Shown here one piece after another: positions 47,301 to 59,900 of a stretch of DNA of 64,000 nt (positions within the stretch are counted from its first letter, which is position 1; the number at the start of each line of letters is the position of its first letter). Under the pieces are notes generated by a model, which was not told the origin of the DNA, did no database searches, and saw only the letters and a list, made by a program, of their open reading frames with translations. The stretch comes from Typha latifolia. Taxonomy: Eukaryota > Streptophyta > Magnoliopsida > Poales > Typhaceae. The position numbers and the translations under genes were made by a program. Location: the NCBI GenBank assembly GCA_019914945.1, contig CM034107.1, positions 8,370,001-8,434,000 on the forward strand, read 5' to 3'.

Positions 47301-50300
47301 TTATAGTTAATTTAGTTAGGATCACCAAGAGATGTCACTATGTAATAAACTCACACGGTGTTTTCCACTAATCATAGAAAAAAAATAATCACCATAGGGA
47401 GATTTTTAATCTAGCCTGAGACTGTTATCTAAGCACGCTAGAGTCACCTAAACAGATTATATGCTGATCAAGTATAGGTTTGTTCCCTAGACTGATTTCT
47501 AATCGTACCAGGGTCACTTAAACGGATCATATGCTTATCAGGAATAGGTCTGTCCCCTAGACTTTAAGGTAATCTTGAGTCACTATAGAGAGATGCACGA
47601 AGAATATCTAGCATGTGTTTGTTCTTAAAGTCCTATCACATATTACTTATGTTTTTTCACTAATATTATCGATTATATAAATGACTATATGCACTAAGTA
47701 CAACAATATAGTAGGTCTTATATTTTGCACATAGAACATAATAATGTACAAAAAAAATATAATAATGTATTACACTGAATTTATACGTGATCTAATAAAA
47801 AGCATAAAATCCAAGACGAATAAATAAAATAAGTATGTAAGTAAACCCACTTACCTGTGTCTAGGTGAAACGACTGAAACCTCTAGTCCATGGGTTAAGA
47901 AAAATCATCACATTTAATAACATATTTCAATTTAACTAATATCATAATTTCTAAAATTTAAAACTAATTAAATTATTTAATGGGCTTGCTTAAGCCCAAA
48001 TGGTTGGGTTGGGCTGTGACTGGCCCGCACAGCCCACCAAAACTACTAAATAGTTTGGGCTTAAGGCCCAAACCCACTAATTTAAATGAATCGGGTCGGG
48101 TCTTTTAGATCCGAGATACACCCTTTGCTTCCTTCCTCGAGGGGATCAACAACCAGAGAAAAACAAAGAGGGGGAGAAAGAGAGAGAGAGAGAGAAAGAC
48201 CCACCGTTGCCAGAAGTCCATCGACGGTACCCGATGGCTCCTCACCACCACAGCCACATGCTCGAAAAGGGAGGAGGTCGGATCGATCGTTGACGGTCGG
48301 AGTCAACTTCATGGCCGACGGCAATCCTAGCCACGAGGGCTCCAAAGGAAGCATCCATAGCACGAGATTGACGACATGAAGCTTTCGGAATAGGAGCGGC
48401 AGTAGCCCAAAGCCGTTGGTCGGTGAGCTTCGCCGACTCGCAAACGCCCAAATAATTAGGTAATTCTTTTTTAGCTTATTTAATTTTTAATTAACTTTGA
48501 GGGGTGTGAGAGCACTCATAGATGAGTGGAGTTGCGATCTCCGATTGCTTCGGCGATGCTCCGGTGCGCCGATCCGAGGATGTGACTCCATCGAGAAATA
48601 GAAGAAGAAGATAAGAGAAAGGGGAAGAGGAGGGGGGGTTCGGCATGAATCCTCCTCAATTTAGGGTTAAGGTTTGTTTTTATAGGGTAAATCGTGATTT
48701 CAATTTGGATTCGGCCAAGGATTTCGCGGCCTCCTCTTCCTCGTCGCAAAACGGGTGAGAGAAGGAGAAGGGATCGCACGTGCAGTGCGATTGCATGTGA
48801 GCCCTTCCTTCTTTTTTTTTTTCTGGTTCTCACAGGTGGCATGCCTAATAACATTGAAAACAGTAAATGCCATGGAAGATACTGGATAATTGAGATTTTT
48901 AAAAAATATCTGCCCTTATGGTTGGAATTAATAATAGTACTGGTGCCTACTATGTTGATCTGTTCAGGGGAAGTATGCTTTATGCTAGTACAGTAGTAAT
49001 GCTCAATATATACACCCATATAGGACTATATAGATACTTCTCTTTTGCCATGTAGTTTGTTAAGTGCAATAATTATAGGTTATTGGTAAGGGGGCATACA
49101 ATAAGGAATTCCTTGAGATTGATCAATGTGTTAGTGTAATATGGAATGTTGCTCATTATGATTGATAACTGTAATTGAAAAGAAGCTACTTGAGTCGTAT
49201 ACCATTCTAAACCTTGTAGTGATATTATAAATTTTCTAGTGATTGTTTTTGTTATTACCTAAACTTCATCCAAAGCTTTTATTAAGCTTTTCTGAAGTAT
49301 GAACCTATTGAAATCAGTGAAGACTAGACTATGAGCAATATTAGTTATCGGAACATTTAAACTGATATCTTGGTTTCTTCAAGCTTACATTCTTGTCTTT
49401 GATTCCACCTCCCCATTAAATGCTAGATCAATAAATTTATTTTAGTTTTACTGTTAGAGTAAGTTCCAGTTTGACCCTTTGGAACAACTTCATAACTTCA
49501 AATTAGTAACTTGTATATCTTGAGCTCCAGAATATCTAAATGTTTATGTAGTTTAAGTAGCTGAAAATATTATGAATTTACAAATGTTGCAATCAGTAAA
49601 TATGTGTGGGCCAGAGCCCAGAAGCAAGAGAATGTGAGAGCAAAACTTCCGTCGCCTATGGTAAGGCAGTCAGCAGAGAGAAGAATTAGGGAAAGAGAAT
49701 GCAACAGTGCAAAAAGACGTGACCTATTATGAGATAGTGACTTGCTTAAAACTAATTAAGTTTGGCTAAAAAGAACATGTTACATGGGAAGTAAAAAAGA
49801 ACATGTTATATGAGAAACATCTGTAACATTCTTACTATCACTTTGCCAAGTGCAAAAAGCATAAAACATCTTATTGTTTTGTATTTTATTAAGTTTCATG
49901 AAACTGCATTTTTTTTTTGTTAATGTGTACCTTTTAAATATTGAAAATTATGTTAGTTCTTTTGATGAGTAACAGTTTTCTTTTCCCTACCATCTGCTCT
50001 TATATGCTTTTGAATTGCTCAGTTGCATGCTATTATAAATTGTAAAGGTACTTTGTTTTCTATTATCTCACTATGTTATTTATCACATCTCTCCCATGTT
50101 TGTCAAAAAACTGTCTTTCTGGCTTCTTCATTGATGAATAGCTGGTAGAACATTCTGTTAGCTTTGCATTTTTATCCTAGAAGAATTGCAACTCTCTCTA
50201 ATGTCCTTGCACCACTGAATTCATGACTTAATAAAGAAAAGTAATACTTACATGAAGCCATGATATCTCATAAAAAGTCTTCACGGTTTGCAATTTATAG

Positions 50301-53300
50301 AAGGGTAATGCTCACTTGGGGTATGATTGCAATATTCTGATGAAATGGTTTAAGTTTTTATTTGTGTACAAGCTAACATGTTTTCCTCTGCTTGACTGTT
50401 ATGTCATTTGAATATCTTGCAGACAGAATTTAATTTTCCGAGTCACTTGCTCGAAAGGAACATATATTCGTTCTCTGTGTGCAGATTTTGGAAAAGCTCT
50501 TGGAAGGTATGCATTCTTAATTTGTGAGACTTTGAGTTAATCCTTCAATTTCCACTGGCACATCCCTTTACAAAACAACGAGTGTCAACTGAGAAGAAGG
50601 GAAGGTATGTAAAGTTTCTTCTGTTAAATCAATGGTAATTCTTTGTGAGTCGGATAGATTAGATATTTTTGGTCCAGATTAAAATAGGTAAATATTTTTT
50701 GGTTGCATGTATGACAACTATGACAGTAGACTATGCTACTGCTGCAGTATCTAGCTGAAAATGGACAAGTAACTCAGATGCCTTAGAACGGGAGGTTGTA
50801 GTATGTCTTCTGTTAAATCTGTGCTAAAATCTACATGAGTTGGAAATATTAGATATCATGACCTAGATTAAAATAGGTAAAATAAATTCTTGGTTGCATA
50901 TGCCAATATGACAACTGCTGCAGTATATAACTGTACTTGTCATCTGCCTGACGAGCCTTTCCATGGATGATTTAGCACTCTTTATGACTACATCACCATA
51001 TTTGGTGGTTTGCTGTTGCCAATATAGTTAACAGTGGAGTGCAGTACAAGGTCTCCTTTGGGATGACAGATTGTTATGCTTTTAATATACTTAGTTAGGA
51101 TCTTTTCTTATTGCATTAGTTGTTTATTTTTATTAAAATAACATTTCTGTAAGTCAGCGTTCGAACACAGGTGGGGTCACGCTCGAACGCCCTTGCGAAC
51201 GCCTGCATCAGGTTCACAAATACAGAGAACGCATAATGCGCTTTTGAACGCGGTCGAGCGCGTTCGAACGCTTGCACTGCGTTCGCACATACAGAGAACG
51301 TCTTTTGTGCGTTCGAACGCGATCGGCGGGAATTCTCTAGAATTAGGGTTACTTATTGTTTTACGACTTGTTGGCTAGCCTCTATAAATATGTGGATGGC
51401 AGCCAAATTCATTATGGAATTGGATTATTGATTTTTTGCCTCCTATCTTTTCTCTAGACTCTCTCTCTCCCTCTTCACCATTTTTCCATCTCTGCCGTTA
51501 GCAAGGTTTCTCTTAACTTCTAATCTCCCTCGACTGTTGAGGCACCCCTTTTCTTTGGGATTTCGACCACTTCGTTCCCTTCGTTTATCTCCTTTAATCA
51601 CATTCACCATCCACCTTCATCTCTATAGCCATCCATAACTCTAACATTCACTCCACCCATCACCACTACCATCACCCACGTTATTTCGTATTTTCATCCC
51701 AGTTGCATTTTGAATCTACGAAAGGTGTAAATACGAAAGTTGTAGATCAGGAAGTTGCGAATTTAATCCACTTGGTTTCGTAATTTTCTGACTACCGGAG
51801 AATATTTTCCCACGATTACGCAGACTGATTTGAATCGTTGCGTAAACTATCTTTGGTACGAGAACCCACCAATTTAGTATTAGAACTTATCAATTTGGTA
51901 TCAGAGCTTATCAGCTTCTTCAATCATGTAGCTAATACTCGTTACTCTTTTGTTAGGACAAAGGAGGTTTCCTTTATCATTCATTTACTTCATATATCTG
52001 ATGTCTTTTTGTTTGTGTACACATTGTTTCTAGCATCTAGATTTTCCCCTGTTTCTTACTGGTGTTTCTGTACAGTTTTTGCTTGTTCTTCTTACAGTAA
52101 AGTTTCTTGAATATACAAAGTTATCTACCATTTCTTCTCCACATATATGTATCAACCAAGTGTGATGCAGTTTAGTTGGTTCTTATCACAAATTCAATGT
52201 CCTTTATATTTTCCTTTTAGTAAGTGATATGTTGATCTGATCTACTGACATCTAGTAAAGTGTAAGAAGCCACCAAAAATGTTAGACTAATTTTAGTTAT
52301 TTATGTATGCTTGCAGTTGTGCTCATTTGACTGCCTTGCGGAGAGACTCAATTGGTAAGCTGTGATATTACATAGTTTTCATAATATTAACTAATCATGA
52401 TTTCTTTTTCTGTATAACTAATGCAACTTTTGCATAACAAGCATTGGAATTCATATTGCATATATCTGCAGTTATTCCATCTGTATTTCACTAATTACAT
52501 AAAGTAGAAAATATCATATGAGTCAACATTAGATATATGATGTATGCTTATGCACGTGAACAAACAATAGATATGCTGTATACTCACAAGCAACAAAATT
52601 GACCTTGAAATACTTAGTGATAACTACTAATGCACCTGAAAGGTGTAAGAGATACCAACTCACAACCATTGTGGTAAATTAGTAGTGTTTGTGCATTACT
52701 GTTAACCCTATATACTTCCTCGGGAAAAAAAATCCCTATATGGGTATCAACTTGTTATTAAATCTTAGTAGGTGATCATTATGATGATTTTGTTACTATA
52801 TATATTTATCTTGTCGACTATACAGGCTCGTCAAATAGTGCCTTTTGAGCTTTCTTCAAGTTTTTGCCTGAATTATTCATCAGAATCCCAAATGTTATGC
52901 ACCTGTTCACTACTTTCTTCTCAACTAACTTGATTCCAGAAAAGAAGGCCGCTAGGTCAAAGCCGTAGCGTGTGCCCTGTAGTTTTGAAGCAGAGCAAAA
53001 CAACTTTAGCTAGAAGGCTTATTTCCTTCTTCCCAGCTTCCCAGTAGTAACGTTTGACTTGCATGTGTTAAGCATGTCTAGTGATCCTTCTGAGTGAGCC
53101 ATTCCTCCAGTCCACTCAACAAGCTTCCTACCCAATTGCAACCACTAAATCTAGTGTTGCTTTTCATACTATGCAAGCTGACCATGCCTTGGAAGAATAC
53201 ATAGGTCATCTCATTGCGTTATTAGTATAACTTTGATACAGGGAAAAGATGATTAATGCCATAGCCATCAGGTTAAGTTTTCATTTTGAGTTTTAGACTG

Positions 53301-56300
53301 CATCAGATATGGATACTGGCTATTATGATTCTTGGAATTAGAAAATCAATAGTTATTAGTGTTTGCTTGGTCTGTAGTCTTTTGACTATTGTTAAGTAGT
53401 ATTTTTCTTTGATGTTGTGCCACTGGATATTAGCTATACAAGAAGAGGAAATAAAGCAATCATTACAATGGAATGAGGTATAGCTTATCTAAAAAAAGCA
53501 TGCAATTCAGAATAACCAAAATATTTGTGGAATTAATGAGAATATACTATGTAGAATTTTTTTTCAAGTAGCCAATTGGCTTAGCCAACTTAATTTAGAA
53601 TAGATGTTCGTTGTTGTCCTTAATGAATAGAATTAGATGCTATATTCTATCATTAGAATTATTAGTGTGATTTTCTTTTGAAGATTGTCTGAAGACTTAG
53701 ATTCAAGTTGGAACCAAGGGTTAATTCAATCTTTACAGATGCGGTATACTGCCGCAAAATAAAAAAGGTTGTGAGCAATAGTGTTGTTACACCTGTTCGT
53801 GAAAGAAACTCGTAAGGAGGGTAGCACAGAAATTTAATGCTTACATTCTTGGACCAATGCGTAAATAACCTAGTCAACTTCATCACAACAATCATTTACA
53901 ACCATGAAGTCCCATCAATGGTTGTCGTTGGCTAACTTCTTCACTTCTTAAATCATCAACAAGAATGCCTGAGCTTCACCAACCAAAGCATGCTGGCATT
54001 GTTTTAACACCGTACCGCACCTCTCCCAAGGCAAATGTCAAAAGGATATTTAGCAATTATTAATCCTGCTCTATCCACATAACCTCCTAGCCAAGAGCCA
54101 TCCACCCAACCCACAAAGTCACCAATACTGATGTTGACATCACTAAAAAAGAGCCTATGCATAGAATGCAAGGGTGGCGGTAACTGAGAATTAGGCTGGG
54201 ACTAAGGGAGCTAAGAGAACCCATTCACATGGTTCACCACCTCAACCAATGCAGCAAGCAACCCATTGAAGATGCCTTCGTTCTGGCTTCTCCAAATGTA
54301 CTACATAACAACATTAAAGCAATATCGTAGAGCTTCCTCGTTGATGAGCTGAGAAGTTATGGAGGTAGGGGTGAAAATGGATCGGATACGGACCAGATAG
54401 TGCTCAACTCACATTCGGATCTATATTTTTTATTTCGGATACGGATACGGATACGGATACTGTTACGACCCGAAATCCGAATCATGATCGGCCATGCATC
54501 TCAATACACTTGAGATACACGAAATCTTACTAATACTTCCTAAGTGTACAATGACAATAAATAAACGAAGAGGATCTGCTTTATTAAATTTAAACTAATT
54601 GCAATGAACATAAAACAATGCCATTGTTTGTCTCTAAGCGAAATACAATTAACAATTAATCTAAAACATAAAACAAAAAGAGCGAAAAGGTAAATGGGTA
54701 AGTCCTAAGTGGAGGTAGGGTCCCAATGTATCTCGCTCAGTCGCCACGCTGACCATTACCTGAGATAATTAAAGAAAGAGAAAAAGAAATCCATAAGCCA
54801 ACAACTATAGCTCAGTGAGTGGAATCCACTAAACCCAAGTTCAACAATATAAATAACAATTTTCTAACAAGCATGCTCTTAAAATAATAACAATGATAAT
54901 AATAGAGAGTTATAACTTGTAGCCTTGCTCAGTTTCAACATATTAACATCTTTTTAATATTTATAATATCATTTGTCTCAATGATTTTATATCCTGTGGA
55001 TCCACATCAACTAGAAGTCACCTTAAGATGACACTCGGGATTTTTTTTCATAGCTGATCCGGTTAGAGTCATCAGATGGTGTCCTCTAACCGTTGAGAGA
55101 GGTTAGAGTCTTAGAAAATTTTTCATTTATCTTGGGACTGTTTCCTAACCCCACTAGAGTCACCTAAGAAAGTCACCGTAGTGATCTGATATAGGACTTT
55201 CTTTTGGACTTCCAGATAAACTAGAGTCACCATGGAAAGTCGCAAGCAATCTATGTTGGGACTATTCTCTAAGTCATACCAGTACTAGTTTTATTTTTCT
55301 TTTCACTATAATTTATAATTTGCACAAGGTATGGTGATGCACTAAGTATAATGATTAAATGCACACAGAAAAATGTAACAATTAAATTTGCACGTAAGAA
55401 TGAAATAAATAAATTTGCACACAACAATTTATATGGTCTGACAAAGGTACGAAGTATAATAAAAATAAATATGTGAGTAATGTCACGACCTGAAATCAGA
55501 ATCATGACCGGCCATGCACCTCAATATGCTTGAGATACACGAAGCCTTACTAATACTTTCTAAGTGTACAATGGTAAGAATAAATAAACGAAGAACTACT
55601 TTATTAAATTTAAACTAATTGCAATGAATATAAAATAATGTTATTATTTGAGTCTCCAAATGAAATAAAATTAACAATTATTCTAAAGCATAAATCCAAA
55701 ATAACAGAAAGGTAAATAGGTAGGTCCTAAGTGGAGGTGGGGTCCGGATGCATCTCGCTCAGTCGCCATACTGACTATTACCTAAGATAATAATAAAAAA
55801 AAAAGACATCCATGAGCCAACAACTATAACTCAGTGAGTCGAATCTACTCGAAAACCAAATGAATTCTAAAATTTTCTAGTGTTAAATAAAACATAAGTT
55901 CAATAATATACATAATAATTTGCAATAGACATGCTCTTAAATAATGACAATGATAATAATAGAGAGTCATAACCTGTAGCATTGCACAGTTTCAACATAT
56001 TAACATCTTTTCAATGTTTATACTGTCATTTGTCTCAATGGGTCTATACCCTGTGGATCCATATCAACTAGAAGTCACCTCGAGATGACGCTCGGGACTT
56101 TTCCTCATAACTGATCCAGTTATGATCATCAAGTGGTGTCACTATATGATCAACACACCCTGTCTTTTTCACTAACCGTTGAGAGATGTTAGTCACCTAG
56201 AAAATTTCTCATTCATCCTTAGACTGTTTCTTAACCTCACCAGAGTCACCTAAGAAAGTCATCACAATGATCTGATATAAGGCTTTCCCTTGGACTTCCA

Positions 56301-56859
56301 GATAGACTTGAGTCACCACGGAAAGCCACAAGCGATCTATATTAAGACTGTTCTCCAAGTCGTACAAATACTAATTTTTTTTCACCAAAATTTATAATTT
56401 GCACAAGGTATGGCGATGCACTGAGTGTAATGATTAAATGCATAGCAATTTACATGGTCTGACAAAGATATGAACTATAATAAAAATAAATATGTGAGTG
56501 AACTCACTCACCTGAGTCTAGGCAAGACAACTAAATCTCAAATCTCTAGCTCATGTGCTAAAAATCACCACCTTTAATAATAAATAACAATAACATTTTT
56601 AAGTTAAATAATATTAATTTTTTTTATAATTTAACTTAAAAATTAATAATTTGGGCCAAAACAAGCCCAATTGGTTGGGCTGGGTTGCAATTGGCCCGCA
56701 GCCCACCCAACCAAATACTTAAATGGATTGGGCCCAAGGCCTAATCCAATTAAGTTAATAAAACTAGGTCGGGTCCCTTGGATTCAGATCCAACCCGACC
56801 CGAATCCGAAACTTAAAGGGCCCGAGTTAGCCTTCTCCAATTCGAAGGGGAACCGAAAG

Positions 56860-56909
<50 letters not shown>

Positions 56910-59900
56910 AGCGGTCACCGCCGGCGATGGTTCAGCGACCACCTCAAGTTCCCCGACGTTCTCATGACACCGTCGTCCACACGAGGTGGAGAAGCCACAC
57001 ACGGCAATCGACTCCATGGCTGACAGTGGTTGGAGCCATGAGGGCTCCACAGGTGAACACCCACGGCACGAGGCCAACGGCAAGAGGCTTCCAGTGATGG
57101 AGCGGTAGTGACCCGAAGCCGCCGGCTGGCGTGACTCGCCGACGAAGCCGAAATCTCACGAATTAGGTATTTCTATTTTAACCTATTAAACTGAAATTAA
57201 AATTGAGGGGTGGGAGAGGGCTTACCAAGGAGTCACGTGATGGTTTTCGATGGCTCCGGCGGCACTCCGGCAGGCTGATTCCACGACGTGACTCCGACGG
57301 TGGGAAAGGAGAACAAAGAAGAAGAAGAAGAAAAGGAAAAAAGAGGTCGGTGGGTTAAGGAGAGAGAAAGAGAATTAGGGTTTAATTTATAGATTAAAAA
57401 TTTAAATCTAATTTGATTCGGATTCGGCAAGATCTCCGCTGCGCCTCGTCGCGTGCCAGAGAGGAAGAAGAGAGGGGGTTGCACGTGCACCCTCTTCTCT
57501 CAAATTTTTTCTTTTTTTGGTTCTCACAAGTAAACCCCACTCACCCTGAGTCTAGGTAAGACAACTGAAATCTCTAATCTCTAACTCACGTGCTAAAAAT
57601 CACTACATTTAATAATAAATAACAATAAAAATTTTAAATTAAATAATATAAAGATTTTCTATAATTTAACTCAAAAAAATCAATTTGGGCCAAAACAAGC
57701 CCAATCGGTTGGGCTAGGCTGCAGTTGGCTCGTAGTCAACCTAACTATACCCTTAAATGGATTGGGTCAAAGGCCCAATCTAATTAAGTTAATGGAACCT
57801 GGTCAGGTCCCTTGGATTCGGATCCAACCCAACCCGAATCCACATTTAAGGGAAGAGTCTACCTTCTTCAACCTGAAAGGGGATTGATGAGGGCGAGAAA
57901 GAAAAAGAGGAGAGAGACGCTGACGGCCATTGTCGGCGACCGTCTATCAGCTGCGCTCTAAGCTCCCTGACACCCTCACGACGCCGCCGTCCTCATGAGG
58001 TGGAGGAGAAACCACAGAAGATGACCGATTCAATGGCCGACAGCGACCGGAGCCATGAGGGCTCCAAAGGTGAACGTCCATGACACGAGGCCAATGACAG
58101 AAGGCTTTCAGTGGTGGAGCGGTAGTGACCAAAGCTGCCGGCCGGCGTGATTCGTCGACGAAGCCAAAATCTCACAAATTAGGTATCTCTATTTTAATCT
58201 ATTAAACTAAAACTAAACTTAAGGGATGGGAGAGGCCTTACCGAGGAGGAGTGTGACAGTCCCTTATTACTCCGGCGATGCTCCGGCGGTCCGAACCCAC
58301 GTCGTGACTCTGGCGGCAAGAAAGAAGAAAACGAAGGAGAAGAAGAAGATGAAGAAGGAAAGGAGGCTGGGTAAAGAAGAGAGAGAGAGAGTTAGGGTTT
58401 AATTTATAGGGTAAAAATCCAAATCTAAATTAGATCTGGATTCGGCGAGATCTCTGAGGCTGCCTCTTCGCGTGCCGAAGAGGGAGAGGGGAGGGCGTTG
58501 CACATGCAGCGCATGTGCACCCTCTTCTTTCCATTTTATTTTCAATTCTTATAGATACGGATATTAGACGGATTGCAAAATTTAAAATTATATCCTAGCT
58601 AAACGAATACGAATAATTTTTGGATAGAAGATTGAATCTTAAATGGATATTGGTTGAATTTTAAACGAATTATAATTTTTTCTTTAGACATAATTAACAC
58701 AAAAATATTAAGAGTTTCACAAAAAATAAATTCTTTTTATGTCAAATACATATAAAATTAGAAAAATTAATCTTACAAATTAACACATCATTAGTAATAA
58801 TATCAATATTCACTATTTAAATATACAAACTAAAACTGGTAAATCATTAAAAAAAACATACGGGTAAATAGATATCTGATATTCTTATCCGAATCCTAAT
58901 AACCCGTATTCGAATCTGTATCCGAATTTTTTTCAAAAATTCTATCCATATCCGAATCCGTATCCTAATCGAATAGAAATTTTTTATCCGAATTTGATCT
59001 AAATCTGGTCGGATAGCGGGTCGGGTCGGAGTTAGTCTAACCCATTTTCATCCTTATTTGGAGGAGATCCAACAATCAAGGCTGATAGAGGATGTCACGA
59101 GCTTTAACCCTACACTACACTAGAACTAGATTGCCCTTGAGAAGGTGTTCCACTATTTTGGGTGTGTTAGAGAGGGCACAAGGGATCAATTGCAAGTAGC
59201 CGATGGTGTGCGGGTTACTTTGTTATTACACGGGATCGGGTGCTTGAAAGAACAATACGTATCGACTATATCGGTCTTTTGTTTCGAACAATTTAGAGCG
59301 GGGATGAACTAAATTGGTCGTATCGGCCGATCCATATTATACGGATCGAGATCGGCCAATACTTGAATCCATAGACATAACTTTAAATAAATTTAAGTGT
59401 AGTGATATAAAATAACAATTTCACTAAGCATGCTTATAACAATAGTAATAAGAATAACATAAGTAACAATAATGTAAGTTATATCTCATAACATGCTTAG
59501 TATCAATATACTGAATTTTCTCAATTTTAATAATGTCATGTCTCAATTAGGTTAATGCCCTATAGATCTACATTAACTAGAAATCACATTGAGATGACGT
59601 TTGAGTCTTTTTTCTTATAGGTGATTCAGTTAGGGTCAATAGGAAGTGTCACTATGTAATAAGTGCACTATGTCTCTTTCCTTAAGGGTCACTAAGAGGT
59701 GTTACTATGTGATAAACTTATCTTGTCTCTTTTACTAACCATTGGGAGAGATTAGAGTCCTATAGGAAGTCTTTTGATCTAACCTTGCTAGAGTCACATA
59801 AGAAAGCCTTTCTCTTCTGGACTTTCAAGTAGACTTGAGTCACCATGGAGTTGCAAACGATCTATGTCGGGATTTTTTCTATGTCATACTAGATATCAAT

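Larger units (their letters stand above)
40914..50422 (+). other. TruB intron 6 (9.5 kb, transposon-filled)
   Basis: In order: AT-rich DNA (40914-41400), solo LTR D with a nested hAT MITE (41406-44617), hAT-like end and transposase remnant (44902-46700), LTR E1 (46711-48834) and largely unique AT-rich DNA (48835-50422). Confidence 0.8.
54461..58553 (+). mobile_element. LTR family E, copy 2 (outer solo LTR)
   Basis: It starts TGTTACGACCCGAAATCC and ends CAATTCTTATA, with GATAC at 54456-54460 and 58554-58558. It is interrupted at 55480 by a second LTR of the same family and resumes at 57534. Net length is about 2.04 kb, the same as the inner copy. Confidence 0.9.
54366..59056. mobile_element. 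hAT-type MITE split by nested LTRs
   Basis: Ends are TAGGGGTGAAAATGG and (right, reverse-complemented) TAAGGATGAAAATGG, 13 of 15 identical. The flanks TATGGAGG (54358-54365) and TTTGGAGG (59057-59064) match at 7 of 8. Between the ends and the inserted LTR are GGATACGGATAC repeats and, on the other side, ATCCGAATCC repeats that mirror them. Without the inserted LTRs it would be about 590 bases. Confidence 0.8.

Noticed and set aside
48086..48451. Short coding gene inside LTR E1
   Set aside because: The same GC-rich block occurs in the other family E LTRs with different frames and stops, so it is LTR sequence and not a gene.
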